Part shown: positions 25,005 through 34,179 of the stretch, one piece after another
Numbering within the stretch: the stretch's first letter is position 1
Layout of the letters: each line of letters opens with the position of its first letter
Assembly: GCF_014644555.1 (NCBI RefSeq)
Contig: NZ_BMKX01000002.1
Span: forward strand, 124,001-188,000
Reading direction: 5' to 3'
Source: Glutamicibacter ardleyensis
Lineage (GTDB): Bacteria; Actinomycetota; Actinomycetes; Actinomycetales; Micrococcaceae
DNA: 64,000 nt
The notes under the pieces: generated by a model
The model's database searches: none
The model's input: the letters and a program-made list of their open reading frames with translations, nothing else
Told to the model about the DNA's origin: nothing
Made by a program: the position numbers and the translations under genes

Positions 25005-25799
25005 TTAGATGGGCAACCTGATCTCATTGGCGAACCAGTCCTGCAATTGCGTCACCCAGGAGCCCCACAGGCCGGTGGCCATCAGAATTCCAAGAAGAAT
25101 CAAGATGCCGCCGCCCACGCGCATGATCGATAGCTGGTGCCGACGCAGGAACTTCATGGCACCCATTCCGCGTCGCAACCCCACTGCGATGAAAAGGAAT
25201 GGCAGCCCCAGCCCCATGCAATAGAAGAATGTCAGTAAGGCGCCCTTCGCAGGGTTGGGGTCAAGGCCGGTACTCATTGCCAACACTGCGGCAAGTGTGG
25301 GTCCGATACAAGGTGCCCAACCAAGCCCGAAGGTCACACCCAGTACCGGGGCACCCCACAAGCCAGCCGGTGGTTTGCGGCGCATCTTCGCGTCGCGTTG
25401 CATGAAAGAAAATCCACCCATGAACACAATGCCCATGAAAATCACCAGCACACCGAGAAGCTGAGTGACCCAGGCACCTTCGAACCGCATCCATGCGGCG
25501 ATTTGAGAAAAGACCACTCCGGCGAGCACGAAGACGGCAGTGAACCCGAGGATGAACAGAGCAATACCCGCGACCATGCGGCCACGTTTCTGCTCGACGA
25601 GATCAGCACCAGATAGCCCAGTCACGTAGCCAAGATAACCCGGAACCAAAGGAAGAACGCACGGCGACAGAAACGAGACGAGGCCGGCAAGGACGGCCAC
25701 GGGAACCGCAAGCAGCAAGGATCCATCTTGGATAACCTCAGCAAAAGGGTTGCCCTGGACCGAAATTGCCAAGGTGGTGGTGAGCGGCAAATTCATCAC
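25005..25799 (-). CDS. ccdA: cytochrome c biogenesis / thiol-disulfide interchange membrane protein CcdA
   Basis: A 264-residue polytopic membrane protein (six hydrophobic segments) moves reducing power across the membrane to extracytoplasmic thioredoxin-like proteins. The two redox-Cys helices are clear: [20 protein letters not shown] (residues 42-61) and [18 protein letters not shown] (about 155-172), each with the conserved Cys-x-Pro or Pro-Cys motif. Translation can begin at GTG 25799 or ATG 25796, both overlapping the stop of the thioredoxin-like gene, so the two are coupled. Its partner here has lost its own redox motif. Confidence 0.92.
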   Translation of the reverse strand: MMNLPLTTTLAISVQGNPFAEVIQDGSLLLAVPVAVLAGLVSFLSPCVLPLVPGYLGYVTGLSGADLVEQKRGRMVAGIALFILGFTAVFVLAGVVFSQIAAWMRFEGAWVTQLLGVLVIFMGIVFMGGFSFMQRDAKMRRKPPAGLWGAPVLGVTFGLGWAPCIGPTLAAVLAMSTGLDPNPAKGALLTFFYCMGLGLPFLFIAVGLRRGMGAMKFLRRHQLSIMRVGGGILILLGILMATGLWGSWVTQLQDWFANEIRLPI

Positions 25800-26146
25800 A
25801 GCGACTCCTGAAGGGAGGTATCTATCAGGGCCTTAAGCGTGGCCTTTTCGGCCGCTCCAAGGACACGTGACGCGACCCGTCCCTGTTTGTCGAGCACCAG
25901 CGTGGTGGGCACTGCCTGCAATGGGACATATTGGGTCATAGCCAGCCGGATTTCACCTTGGGTGTCTTGCACCGATGGGTATGAGATCCCGAAAGTGCGC
26001 TCGAAGGATTGTGCAGCTTCTTTCTCGTCACGGATATTGATGCCGATAAATTCGGCCTTCACTTTAACTAAGGCAGCAAGCATGCCGGCGCGCAAGAAGG
26101 TACGCCGTCCCAAGCGCTGTGCTTGGGACTCGCTGAGGGTTTTCAT
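25796..26146 (-). pseudogene. TlpA-like thioredoxin protein with internal deletion of the active site
   Basis: The 116-residue reading frame from ATG 26146 starts with a twin-arginine-like RRTFLRAGMLAAL signal and jumps directly into the second half of a TlpA/ResA domain: VKAEFIGINIRDEKEAAQSF, then VPLQAVPTTLVLDKQGRVA with the cis-Pro. The signal C-terminus, first strand and the WCxxC redox motif (about 70-80 residues) are missing. The frame is preserved, so a protein may still be made, but it could not do disulfide chemistry. It is coupled to ccdA. Confidence 0.75.
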
Positions 26147-26250
26147 GTTGTCAGACTCCTGAGAGGTTTGCAGAGACGGTTTGTGAGATCGGCGCCGGTT
26201 TATACATGGTTGTAGAACTGGATTTATGCACATGCCCATGGTTTCGTGAG

Positions 26251-27777
26251 CTACTTGACGTAGGAGAATACTCCCATCATGCCGCGTTCCGCATGATAAG
26301 CATTGTGGCAATGTGTGAGCCATTGGCCCGGGTTATCGGCATTAAATTGGACGGTGACAGTTTCCCGTGGACGGACAATCACGGTGTCCTTTCGTGCCCC
26401 GGACTGCCCGATTTGGAAGGTATGGCCGTGGATGTGCATCGGGTGCCACATGTCGGTGTCGTTGATGAATTTCACTTCCACGCGCTGTCCTTCTTTCAGA
26501 TCAAAGGTATGCTCAAATGGCTTGGCCATGTCGAAACGATGGCCGTTGATGCCCCAGTCGTAGTCCTCCATTCCGCCGGTCAACCGCAGCTCGTGGACTT
26601 GGTCCGGCATCTTGACCGCAAGATTCACGGAAGGGTCGGCGGTGAGCTGTCCACCGTCAACGATCTCTCCGGTCAAGACCGTCGGGAGATCACCCCTTCT
26701 TGGGGCCGTCCCTGTCCCGGTTGCAATGAGACCGTAGGCCATTTGGGCTTTCCCTTCGGCCAAGGCCAACAACGGTGTGAAACCATCTTGGATCGTCAAA
26801 AGCGCGTCGATGCGCTCTCCCATGCCCAAGACGACGGCGTCAACCTCAGCGTGAACGACCGGGAATCCATCGGTATGGGTCACGATAAGTTTCTGTTTCG
26901 GAACTCCGACCCGGTAGGCAGTGTCGCCCGCGGCGTTGATAATACGCAATCGAACTCGATCCCCGGGTTGTGCCATAAAAACCTCGGGTTTTTCGATGGT
27001 GGTGCCGTTGAACAAGTGCAACGGATAGGCCACGTCACCGGCATCTCCGCCCAAAAAATCGCTGGTTGCACCCATGAGCATATGGCCCATCACCATGCCG
27101 CCGTCTTCGCTACCGTGGCTCATTCCACTCATCGGAGCCATCCCCTTAGCGAGCTCCTTCATCGCTTCATCAGGGGTTCCGGTGACACCATCAAGCCAGT
27201 CATCCAAGACGATCACCCACTCCTTGTCGTACTGCAATGGTTCTTGCGGATCATCAATGATCAGAGCGCCATAGAGGGCGCGTTCGCGCTGCATCTCGAC
27301 GTGGGAGTGATACCAATACGTGCCGGGATGTGCCAACTTGAAGTCATAGGAATAACTGGTCGCGGTCTCCACTGCCTCCTGTGTGAGTCCAGGCACGCCG
27401 TCGGCGTTGTTGCGTAAGGCAAGACCGTGCCAGTGGATGCTGGTGGATTCAGGAAGCTCATTGGTGAGATTCAGGTTGAGCTGGTCACCGACCATGCCAC
27501 GTAGTGTGGGGGCGACCAGCTTCTTGTCGTATCCCCATGTAGTGATCTTCTCTCCGGCCATTGCCGTGCTTATCGACTCTGCCTTCAGCGTTTTCGTGAC
27601 CGTCTTTCCGGTACTGGGGCGCAGGTTTTCGACTTCTGCGATGAGCGGGTCGGTGGGCAGGACTCGGGACACCCCGGTGGAGTTCTGGGCCTTGGGTGCG
27701 CAGGCGCTTAGGGCAGCAGCTGCGGTCGTGGCAATGGACAGTCCAAGGAAGGAACGTCGGTTGAATTGGTAAGTCAT
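26251..27777 (-). CDS. multicopper oxidase (CueO/CopA type), Tat-exported lipoprotein-like
   Basis: A 508-residue protein starts at ATG 27777. The signal region RRSFLGLSIATTAAAALSAC combines a twin-arginine motif with a lipobox-like Cys. All four copper motifs are present: SIHWHGLAL, TYWYHSHVEMQ, WHPMHIHGHTF and HCHNAYHAERGM (type 1 Cys and Met ligand). A Met-rich insert (about residues 235-265, with MAPMSGMSHG and GGMVMGHMLMG) fits cuprous-oxidase activity. It probably oxidises Cu(I) outside the membrane as part of copper tolerance with the CopB ATPase and copper-binding proteins upstream. Confidence 0.92.
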   Translation of the reverse strand: MTYQFNRRSFLGLSIATTAAAALSACAPKAQNSTGVSRVLPTDPLIAEVENLRPSTGKTVTKTLKAESISTAMAGEKITTWGYDKKLVAPTLRGMVGDQLNLNLTNELPESTSIHWHGLALRNNADGVPGLTQEAVETATSYSYDFKLAHPGTYWYHSHVEMQRERALYGALIIDDPQEPLQYDKEWVIVLDDWLDGVTGTPDEAMKELAKGMAPMSGMSHGSEDGGMVMGHMLMGATSDFLGGDAGDVAYPLHLFNGTTIEKPEVFMAQPGDRVRLRIINAAGDTAYRVGVPKQKLIVTHTDGFPVVHAEVDAVVLGMGERIDALLTIQDGFTPLLALAEGKAQMAYGLIATGTGTAPRRGDLPTVLTGEIVDGGQLTADPSVNLAVKMPDQVHELRLTGGMEDYDWGINGHRFDMAKPFEHTFDLKEGQRVEVKFINDTDMWHPMHIHGHTFQIGQSGARKDTVIVRPRETVTVQFNADNPGQWLTHCHNAYHAERGMMGVFSYVK

Positions 27778-28061
27778 GAAGCAGTCCTTTATGAAGTGTG
27801 AGTCTTGGGGGAGCATAGGAAAATAGAGGATGGCGGCCAGCTCGTGGCACGCAGTCAATCCAACGGATTACGGTTTTTACGCAGCCTCATGCCGCTTTGG
27901 CGGTCCGCCGTGTCTGCAATGCCGCTGGCCGCCGTCTGGTATTTCGACTCCTAGCTCTATGATCTTGGAGGAACACGGTGCCTAAGAGCTAACCTGCGGT
28001 GATTAGAGATCGTGACCGATGTTCGGCGGGTCGTTGATCCGGCCGAAGCATACATTTCCGG

Positions 28062-28739
28062 TTACTGAAGATAGCGGTGGTAGATACTGGTTGCCATTCC
28101 ATCCTTGGAGAATCGCTGCTCGACGCATGTCCAACCGTGCTTCTCATAGAATTTACCTGCCCCGTTGGCACCGGCCGCGGTGGCGAGCTCGGCCAACCTA
28201 GCATGGTCCGCTGTTGCACGTTTAAGGAATGCGTCCATCAGAAAAACGCCTATTCCTTCACCACGCCGATCTGGCAACACCACAAGTGATGTAATGACAG
28301 CAGGCGACGGTATCACTCTGTCGCTGGATACCGGGCTAGCGGTGCGTCCTAGCAGACGACGGGCATAGGGACGTGCGCGGGTGCCCAGAAAATGAAGAAG
28401 TACACGTGGCCGGATGGAGAGCGCCGCGAGACCCGAGAGGAGAAGTCCCCACTTCTGGTTGGCAAGTACGTCGGCGATGTGGCGGACTTGGTTGGTCGAG
28501 CCAATTAGGAAGCCTATTGGCTGTTCATCGTCACTCACGGCGACAAGGGCAATCCCGAATCGTTCGGTGAGGAACGTTTTCATCCAACGACGTACGAAGT
28601 GGTTTCCTAAGTGGGGGAATAATCCATCTGGAAGGTAGCGGATCATGTCCGAGGCCATCCTGCTCAGGTCTTGTTCTGTGGCATCTCTGATGACGACAGG
28701 TGAGCCGGTGCCGGGATTCTTTGAGGTTATTCGGCTCAT
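28062..28739 (-). CDS. GNAT-family N-acetyltransferase
   Basis: A 225-residue protein. The N-terminus has the usual VIRDATEQDLSRMASDMIRY start. Motif A is ITSLVVLPDRRGEGIGVFLM (about 145-164), with the R/Q-x-x-G-x-G/A acetyl-CoA loop. C-terminal strands AGKFYEKHGW and TSIYHRYL follow. Its ATG overlaps the stop of the upstream lipoprotein in ATGA, so it belongs to the same transcript. Substrate is unknown; the copper-island location gives no clear hint. Confidence 0.82.
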   Translation of the reverse strand: MSRITSKNPGTGSPVVIRDATEQDLSRMASDMIRYLPDGLFPHLGNHFVRRWMKTFLTERFGIALVAVSDDEQPIGFLIGSTNQVRHIADVLANQKWGLLLSGLAALSIRPRVLLHFLGTRARPYARRLLGRTASPVSSDRVIPSPAVITSLVVLPDRRGEGIGVFLMDAFLKRATADHARLAELATAAGANGAGKFYEKHGWTCVEQRFSKDGMATSIYHRYLQ

Positions 28740-29611
28740 GGGGTTTTCTCGGTGAAAGTCGCTCCGTCGTCCGTGGAGTGTGAGATACCCGTACTGGTGG
28801 CCACCCAGATCCGCACCTGTCCGCCATCGTCGCCGGTGGCGGCAATGGCAGCCGGTTGCCCGGTGACGACTCCACCAGTCTCTTGCCAAGTGCGTCCGGC
28901 ATCGCGGCTGAGCTGCACCGCACCATCCGGTTCCACTCCGACGGCGACCGATTTGCTGGCAACAGCGGTCAGCAGCAGGACCGGAGCGTCTTGGGGTAAG
29001 GTCCAGGTTTTCCCGCCATCTTCAGAACGGTGTACTCCTTGTTCGGTGGTGGCCAGCACGACTTGGGACAGCGGGCTTCCGGCGAGATGATAGGGCTGGA
29101 TGCCGGCATCTATGGTGTTCCATGTGACCGTGTCATCGGTCACCCGCAGTGTGCCGTCAAAACCGATGACGCTCTCGCCGGTGACGGCCAAGGCGTGGAA
29201 ATCGGATTTGCCTTGAAGAGAGAGCGGTTCCCACGTGGACCCGCCATCAGTTGATCGGATCAAACCCGCCGGGTCGGGCAGACCGGTCTCAGCCGACGGG
29301 TGCCCGGAAGCGTAATACTCGTCTTTTCCGGCGGTGGCGAATCCCATCAGGTCAATGGTGGGCCCGATTTTCTGCGGTTCGTCAGCTGTGGCATCGAAGA
29401 GTCCCTCATGGGTGGCCAAAAGGATGCGCCCGGAATCCGGGTCAACGCTCATGCCGTGGACGTGGCTGAAGACTGCGACGCTGGCAGCTTCTTGCGCAGC
29501 GGGTCCTTCGCTGATTGACTGCGTGCAGCCCGTGAGTAGGACCATAGAGAGCGCGGCGACGGACAAGACTGCGCGTTTTTGAGCGCGCAAAAGTGAGTTC
29601 TGTGTAAGCAT
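28736..29611 (-). CDS. BNR-repeat-like lipoprotein (F510_1955-type)
   Basis: A 291-residue secreted lipoprotein with lipobox LLTGC. The mature part is a beta-propeller-like series with Asp-box/BNR-type motifs: RSTDGGSTWEPL, RSEDGGKTWTLP, SRDAGRTWQETG and STDDGATFTEK. The start of the mature part, FSHVHGMSVDPDSGRILLAT, is shared with the paralogue at 34972. Such proteins are annotated as glycosyl-hydrolase- or photosystem-stability-like, but their function is not established. In both copies a DUF305 gene is the upstream neighbour, so the two likely act together outside the cell, perhaps in metal handling. Confidence 0.8.
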   Translation of the reverse strand: MLTQNSLLRAQKRAVLSVAALSMVLLTGCTQSISEGPAAQEAASVAVFSHVHGMSVDPDSGRILLATHEGLFDATADEPQKIGPTIDLMGFATAGKDEYYASGHPSAETGLPDPAGLIRSTDGGSTWEPLSLQGKSDFHALAVTGESVIGFDGTLRVTDDTVTWNTIDAGIQPYHLAGSPLSQVVLATTEQGVHRSEDGGKTWTLPQDAPVLLLTAVASKSVAVGVEPDGAVQLSRDAGRTWQETGGVVTGQPAAIAATGDDGGQVRIWVATSTGISHSTDDGATFTEKTP

Positions 29612-29695
29612 GGTGGTTCCTTGAATCAGTCAGAAGTGCTGGTCAGATGGGTCAGGGGAGTCGGCACCCTAGGCAGCAGCGGCAACGTGGAGTCT

Positions 29696-30301
29696 TTAGA
29701 GGTCGGCTAGCAGGGTCTTCATGGCCTGAATTTCGGTTCCCTGGCTGGAGACAACATCCTTAGCCAGCTCGACGGCTGCAGGATTCGATCCGTTGGCGAC
29801 TTCGTCCTCAGCCATAGTGATGGCCCCCTCATGGTGGGCGATCATTTGGGTCAGGAACAACCGCGAAGCTTCGGTGCCCTGGGTGGCTTCGAGGTTGGAA
29901 AGGTCCTCCGGGGTCATCATCCCGTCCATCTCATGGCTTCCGGACATCTTCATAGGCTCGCCCCAGGTCTGGAGCCAGTCGTTCATTTTCTTGATTTCCG
30001 GCCCCTGGGCGGCTTTGATGTCCTGGGCAAGCTCGGTAACCCGGGGATCCAGGTTTTTCTTGGCCAGCATGATGTCGCTCATCTGGACAGCCTGTTCGTG
30101 ATGAGGCGTCATCATCTGCGCGAACATGGCATCGGCACTATTGTGGTCGGCTGCAGCATCGGAGGCCGAAGGCGGCATGCTGCCATGATCCATGCCGGAC
30201 ATAGTGCTTTCAGGTTCGGTGGTGCCAGCGTCCGTGGAGCATCCGGACAGGACGAGTGCTGCTGCGAGAGCGGTTGCCGAAATGGAAGTCAGGCGTTTCA
30301 T
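29696..30301 (-). CDS. DUF305 lipoprotein (copper-binding CopM-like)
   Basis: A 201-residue lipoprotein with signal and lipobox VLSGC. Two DUF305 repeats carry the diagnostic helices: MFAQMMTPHHEQAVQMSDIM (about 70-89) and LTQMIAHHEGAITMAEDE (about 150-167). His-His and Met residues in these helices are the probable Cu ligands. A Met/His-rich linker (TMSGMDHGSMPP) precedes the domain. Related proteins bind copper outside the cell. It stands in the copper island between the BNR-like lipoprotein and a small membrane protein. A second family member is at 34180. Confidence 0.88.
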   Translation of the reverse strand: MKRLTSISATALAAALVLSGCSTDAGTTEPESTMSGMDHGSMPPSASDAAADHNSADAMFAQMMTPHHEQAVQMSDIMLAKKNLDPRVTELAQDIKAAQGPEIKKMNDWLQTWGEPMKMSGSHEMDGMMTPEDLSNLEATQGTEASRLFLTQMIAHHEGAITMAEDEVANGSNPAAVELAKDVVSSQGTEIQAMKTLLADL

Positions 30302-30422
30302 GTGGGTATTCCTTCAAAGTGTTCTCAAACGGGGTATCCATCAATATCCGGCCAAGACGGCACACAAGGGTGCGCACGAATAGCCGGAGCTCTCCCCGGT
30401 ATGGGGAAAGCGGCCGGCGTTT

Positions 30423-30896
30423 TTATGTGCGACTGATAGAGAGTTCGATGAGTGAGGGAGTCCACGGCAACCGGTTTGCCGGTGCAGACATGACTGGCGG
30501 GGCGCGCAGCCCCTTGCCAGGAATAATGAACCAACGCTTAGGAAGAAACCACAAGACGGCCAGGACAATGACCATGAGTACGCACATGGCAGCCATGAGA
30601 TGATGCTCGCCATTGCATGGCCCGTAGCAGGTACTATCTGCGTCGCCACCGACCGTCCCATCTGTGGCCATTACGGGTGGACCGTGATCGTGGGAGACCG
30701 CTTGGTGCGCAGAGGTCGCGCTCAGACCAGCAGTATCTGGCGCTTGGTAGGACGCTCCTAAGACATGCATCCCCAAGATTCCGAGGATGATTCCGGCCAA
30801 ACCCAGCATAAGAATAACCGGGCGGCGGCCAGCAGGATTGCCCGGCGCAGGGACAAGCAGAGACAGGAAACGACGAGGCGTCATAACCTGATTCAT
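30423..30896 (-). CDS. two-helix membrane protein (DUF6153-like)
   Basis: From ATG 30896 (weak AGG ribosome site) a 157-residue protein has one helix at about 25-45 (PVILMLGLAGIILGILGMHV), an extracytoplasmic His-rich loop (SAHQAVSHDHG, then a Cys pair CYGPC) and a second helix at about 105-125. The pattern resembles DUF6153 proteins found beside DUF305 genes in actinobacteria. The loop His and Cys residues could bind copper. Alternative upstream starts at 30932 and 30965 lack better ribosome sites. Confidence 0.7.
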   Translation of the reverse strand: MNQVMTPRRFLSLLVPAPGNPAGRRPVILMLGLAGIILGILGMHVLGASYQAPDTAGLSATSAHQAVSHDHGPPVMATDGTVGGDADSTCYGPCNGEHHLMAAMCVLMVIVLAVLWFLPKRWFIIPGKGLRAPPVMSAPANRLPWTPSLIELSISRT

Positions 30897-30995
30897 CGCA
30901 TCCTGCCTTTCCACCAGAGTGAAGGTTTTCATCTCAAGGGTACTGGCGCATCCTGTGCCCGGCAAAAGAAAGCGCTTGAAACTGGTCTAGTGTGA

Positions 30996-33167
30996 TTAAT
31001 GTATGGTGTCTGGATCGAGATTGATGCGTCGCAGCAATTGGGCGTTGAGCGCGACCACGATGGTGGACAGGGACATCAGGATCGCTGCGATGGCCGGAGA
31101 GATCGACACCCCAGCAAACGCCAGTGCTCCGGCAGCCAGCGGGACCGCAATCACGTTATAGCCGGTGGCCCACGCCAGGTTCTGGATCATCTTGCGGTAG
31201 CTGGCTCTGGATAGTTCCAGCATAGACATCACCGCCCGCGGGTCGTTGCCGGCCAAGACAACCCCCGCCGATTCTATTGCCACATCGGTGCCGGCACCGA
31301 TGGCAATGCCAACCTCGGCCCGAGCCAGTGCTGGGGAGTCGTTGACCCCGTCCCCGACCATGGCCACTTTCAGGCCGCGGGCCTGCAGCTCGGCAACCTT
31401 CTTATCCTTGTCCTGGGGCAGAACTTGGGCGAAGACCTCGTCGATGCCCAGCTTTCCAGCCACTGCTTCGGCGACCTGCTGCGCATCACCGGTGATCATC
31501 GCGACTTTGAGGCCCCGGGACTGCAACGCGGCAACGGCCTGGCGGGAATCGGCGCGGATCTCATCTTCCAAACTCAGGGCACCAATCACTTGCCCAGTAC
31601 GAACCACGTGGAGTACGGAGGCGCCTCGCTCTACCCAAGGCTGAGTCTGCTCCTGCAGTTCTCGCGGGATCGTCAGGGCTTGGGAGTCAAGCAAGTTAGG
31701 TCCGCCGATCATGATGTCGGCTCCATCGACGCTGGCGGTCACGCCACGCCCGGTCAGCGAGGTAAATTCGGTAGCAGTCGGAATCCGGATGTCTCGGGCC
31801 CGGGCCGCTGCGACGATAGCCCGGGCCGAGGGATGTTCGCTGTCCGCCTCAACTGCGGCCGCCAGTGCCAGCAAGTCGTTATCGCTGAGACCAGGGGCTG
31901 TGGAAATGCCGGTCAGAGCAGGCTGGCCCAGAGTTAGAGTGCCGGTTTTGTCGAAGAGGACCACATCGATGGTGCGCATCCGTTCCAAGGCCATGCGGTT
32001 CTTGATCAGCACTCCAGCCCGTGCCGCCCGTTCGGTGGAGATCGCGATGACCAGTGGAATGGCAAGGCCCAGTGCGTGCGGGCAGGCGATGACCAGAACG
32101 GTGACGGTGCGGATAACCGCCTCGTTGGAACTGCCCAGGAGCACCCAGGTGAGGAAAGTGATGATGCCAGCGCCAAGAGCGAAGTAGAACAGAAAAGCCG
32201 CTGCACGGTCCGCTAGCGCTTGGGCTTTCGAGGAGGAGGCCTGGGCCTCAGAGACCAGACGCTGGATTCCGGCTAGAGCGGTATCTGACCCGACGGCTGC
32301 CACCTTGATGCGCAGGGAGCTGTCCGTGGCCACAGTGCCGGCCACTACGCTGTCTCCGGGACCTCGCGGTACGGTCTTGGATTCGCCGGTGATCATCGAT
32401 TCGTCCAGTTCCGCTTGGCCTTCGGTGATTTCCCCGTCAGCAGGCAGCCGGCTACCGGAGCGGACCAGTACGATATCGCCGACGGATAGATCGCTGATTC
32501 GTACTGTGTCCGTGCCCTCTGCGGTGACGCGTTCGGCTTCATCAGGTAGCAGTTCTGCCAGAGCATCTAGTGCGCCGCGCGCCGAGCCTAGGGCGCGCAT
32601 CTCGATCCAGTGGCCCAGAAGCATGATCACTACCAGCAGGGCCAGTTCCCACCAGAAGTCGAGGTTGAAGTTGCCGATGCCTAGCGTGGTGATCCACGAG
32701 GAGAGAAAGGCGATAGTGATTGCCAGCGTGATCAGCAGCATCATTCCAGGCTGCTTGCTGCGCAGTTCTTTCCAGCCGCCCTTCAGGAAGGGCAGTCCTC
32801 CGTAGAAGAAGATCACCGATCCGAGCACCGGAGCGATCCAGGCGGCGCCGGGGAAGTCCGGGATCTGATAGCCGAAGAGGTGGGCGAACATCGGGCTGAA
32901 AATTACCACCGGGATTGAGAGTGCCAGGCTCAACCAGAACTTATTCTTGAACATCGCGGTACTGTGTCCTGCGTGCTCGCCGTGGCTGTGGACGGCGTGT
33001 TCATCGTCAACTGCCGAATGCGCATGGCCAGCCGGCGTCGCCTGGCCATGAGTTGGCTGTTCAGACATCGGGTGTCCCGTGTGACTGTCTTTGGATGCGA
33101 GAGTGCGACCCCCGTGCCCAGGGGAGACTGAGTGGCCGTGTTCCCGGTTCTCCGGTGCGTGGTTCAT
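30996..33167 (-). CDS. copB: copper-translocating P1B-type ATPase (CopB-like)
   Basis: A 723-residue heavy-metal ATPase. The first ~80 residues are His-rich (HGHSVSPGHGG, GHAHSAVDDEHAVHSHGEHAGH) and replace the usual CxxC domain, as in CopB/P1B-3 pumps. Other signatures are LDESMITGESKTV (actuator), VIACPHALGLA (CPH motif typical of the Cu(II)/Ag-transporting subgroup), phosphorylation site DKTGTLT, SEHPSARAI, MITGDA and GDGVNDSPALA. Eight membrane helices are expected. A CsoR-type operator lies about 107 bases upstream. It exports copper and heads the leftward copper genes. Confidence 0.94.
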   Translation of the reverse strand: MNHAPENREHGHSVSPGHGGRTLASKDSHTGHPMSEQPTHGQATPAGHAHSAVDDEHAVHSHGEHAGHSTAMFKNKFWLSLALSIPVVIFSPMFAHLFGYQIPDFPGAAWIAPVLGSVIFFYGGLPFLKGGWKELRSKQPGMMLLITLAITIAFLSSWITTLGIGNFNLDFWWELALLVVIMLLGHWIEMRALGSARGALDALAELLPDEAERVTAEGTDTVRISDLSVGDIVLVRSGSRLPADGEITEGQAELDESMITGESKTVPRGPGDSVVAGTVATDSSLRIKVAAVGSDTALAGIQRLVSEAQASSSKAQALADRAAAFLFYFALGAGIITFLTWVLLGSSNEAVIRTVTVLVIACPHALGLAIPLVIAISTERAARAGVLIKNRMALERMRTIDVVLFDKTGTLTLGQPALTGISTAPGLSDNDLLALAAAVEADSEHPSARAIVAAARARDIRIPTATEFTSLTGRGVTASVDGADIMIGGPNLLDSQALTIPRELQEQTQPWVERGASVLHVVRTGQVIGALSLEDEIRADSRQAVAALQSRGLKVAMITGDAQQVAEAVAGKLGIDEVFAQVLPQDKDKKVAELQARGLKVAMVGDGVNDSPALARAEVGIAIGAGTDVAIESAGVVLAGNDPRAVMSMLELSRASYRKMIQNLAWATGYNVIAVPLAAGALAFAGVSISPAIAAILMSLSTIVVALNAQLLRRINLDPDTIH

Positions 33168-33273
33168 GATGGCTTCCCTCCTGGACCCCCGAGGGCGGTC
33201 TCGAATTCTCGTCTGAATACGCCGGCCCTAACACTGGGGGCAACCGCCCGTTAAGTCCTGCGTAGGTTCAGAA

Positions 33274-33292
33274 TATACCCTAAGGGGGTATA
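33274..33292. promoter_or_regulatory. CsoR-type copper operator upstream of copB
   Basis: TATACCC-TAAGG-GGGTATA is a 7-bp dyad with a G-tract centre, matching the TATACCCC...GGGGTATA pattern of CsoR operators. It lies between the copB start (33167) and the 3' end of the copper-bundle gene. CsoR releases such sites on binding Cu(I). No csoR gene is in the window. Confidence 0.75.
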
Positions 33293-33345
33293 ACTCGAGT
33301 TTTCTGGCAAGCCTCATCTGTCCACTCGTGCCCAACAACAGACGC

Positions 33346-33753
33346 TTAGCCGATGGCCGCCAACAGCAGGGCACAAGCTTTTTCGCACCGGCGGCAAGCT
33401 TCAGCGCAGACCTGGCAATGCTCGTGCATGACAGCATGCTTCTCGCATTCGGTGGCACACTGCTGGCAGGCTGTCCGGCAGGCTTCAAGCATTGCCTTGA
33501 CTGCCGATGGGTTCTGGCCGGTTTGGCGAGTCAGAACGTTGACGGTGGCGTTGCAGATATCGGCGCAGTCGAGATTGGTCCGGATGCAGAGACGCAACTC
33601 GGCGACCATGTCTTCGGCCAAGCACGCGTCGGCACACGCGGTACAGCTCTGGGCGCATTCGAAACAGGCGGCGATACAGTCCGCAAGCTTCTGAAGGTCC
33701 GGGTCATTGGGTTTGTTGGGGTGGGTTTTCAGCATGGAGATGATGTGACTCAT
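33346..33753 (-). CDS. four-helix-bundle copper-storage protein (Csp-like, DUF326)
   Basis: A 135-residue protein with 16 Cys arranged along helices, for example LADCIAACFECAQSCTACAD, then CIRTNLDCADICNATVNVL, CRTACQQCATECEKHAV and HCQVCAEACRRCEKACALL. The spacing lines the inside of a four-helix bundle that stores Cu(I) through thiolates. No signal peptide is present, so it is the cytosolic Csp3 type. It is the first gene of the leftward copper cluster, before the CsoR-type operator and copB. Confidence 0.92.
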   Translation of the reverse strand: MSHIISMLKTHPNKPNDPDLQKLADCIAACFECAQSCTACADACLAEDMVAELRLCIRTNLDCADICNATVNVLTRQTGQNPSAVKAMLEACRTACQQCATECEKHAVMHEHCQVCAEACRRCEKACALLLAAIG

Positions 33754-33909
33754 TGATTTTGCTCCTTAGTCTCGATGGATACCGCGGACGCTACCACTTT
33801 GAGATCGTGAACTGAACCCTTTAAGCAACTTGCACAGTAGCGCAACAAACACGACCCCGCATGAGCGTCGGATACACAAATTTCAGCGATGGCCTCAGAA
33901 AGGATCATC

Positions 33910-34176
33910 ATGGAGACTCAGCGAACTCTAGAGGCCGTGGCCATCAAAGACGGCAAATGGTGGGAAATTTCCATCCCCGAACTTGACCAAGTGACCGCAG
34001 CCAAGAAGCTCAGCGAGGTCCAGGAATACGCCGAGAGTTTAGCAACAGCAATTCTCAATGTGCCCGAAGGATCGGTAACTGTGAACGTTACCTACGGGCT
34101 ACCTGAATCGTCCCGGGAATGTATCGCCTGTGTATTGCGGTACCTCATCGACCGATGTAACGCGACTGAAAGTTGA
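33910..34176 (+). CDS. HicB-like small protein, probably truncated
   Basis: An 88-residue protein begins at ATG 33910 behind AAAGGA; a frame-compatible ATG at 33889 lacks a site. The first 60 residues have the HicB-type fold pattern: LEAVAIKDGKWWEISIPELD, then SEVQEYAESLATAIL and VTVNVTYGLP. The C-terminal DNA-binding extension usually found in HicB antitoxins is replaced by an unrelated tail ending in Cys-rich codons, suggesting a frameshift near 34110. No hicA is adjacent. It ends 3 bases before the DUF305 gene. Confidence 0.55.
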   Translation: METQRTLEAVAIKDGKWWEISIPELDQVTAAKKLSEVQEYAESLATAILNVPEGSVTVNVTYGLPESSRECIACVLRYLIDRCNATES

Positions 34177-34179
34177 ATA

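Noticed and set aside
26206-27417. A 403-codon plus-strand frame opposite the multicopper oxidase
   Set aside because: The minus-strand gene has all copper motifs; the plus-strand product has none and reads as a shadow.
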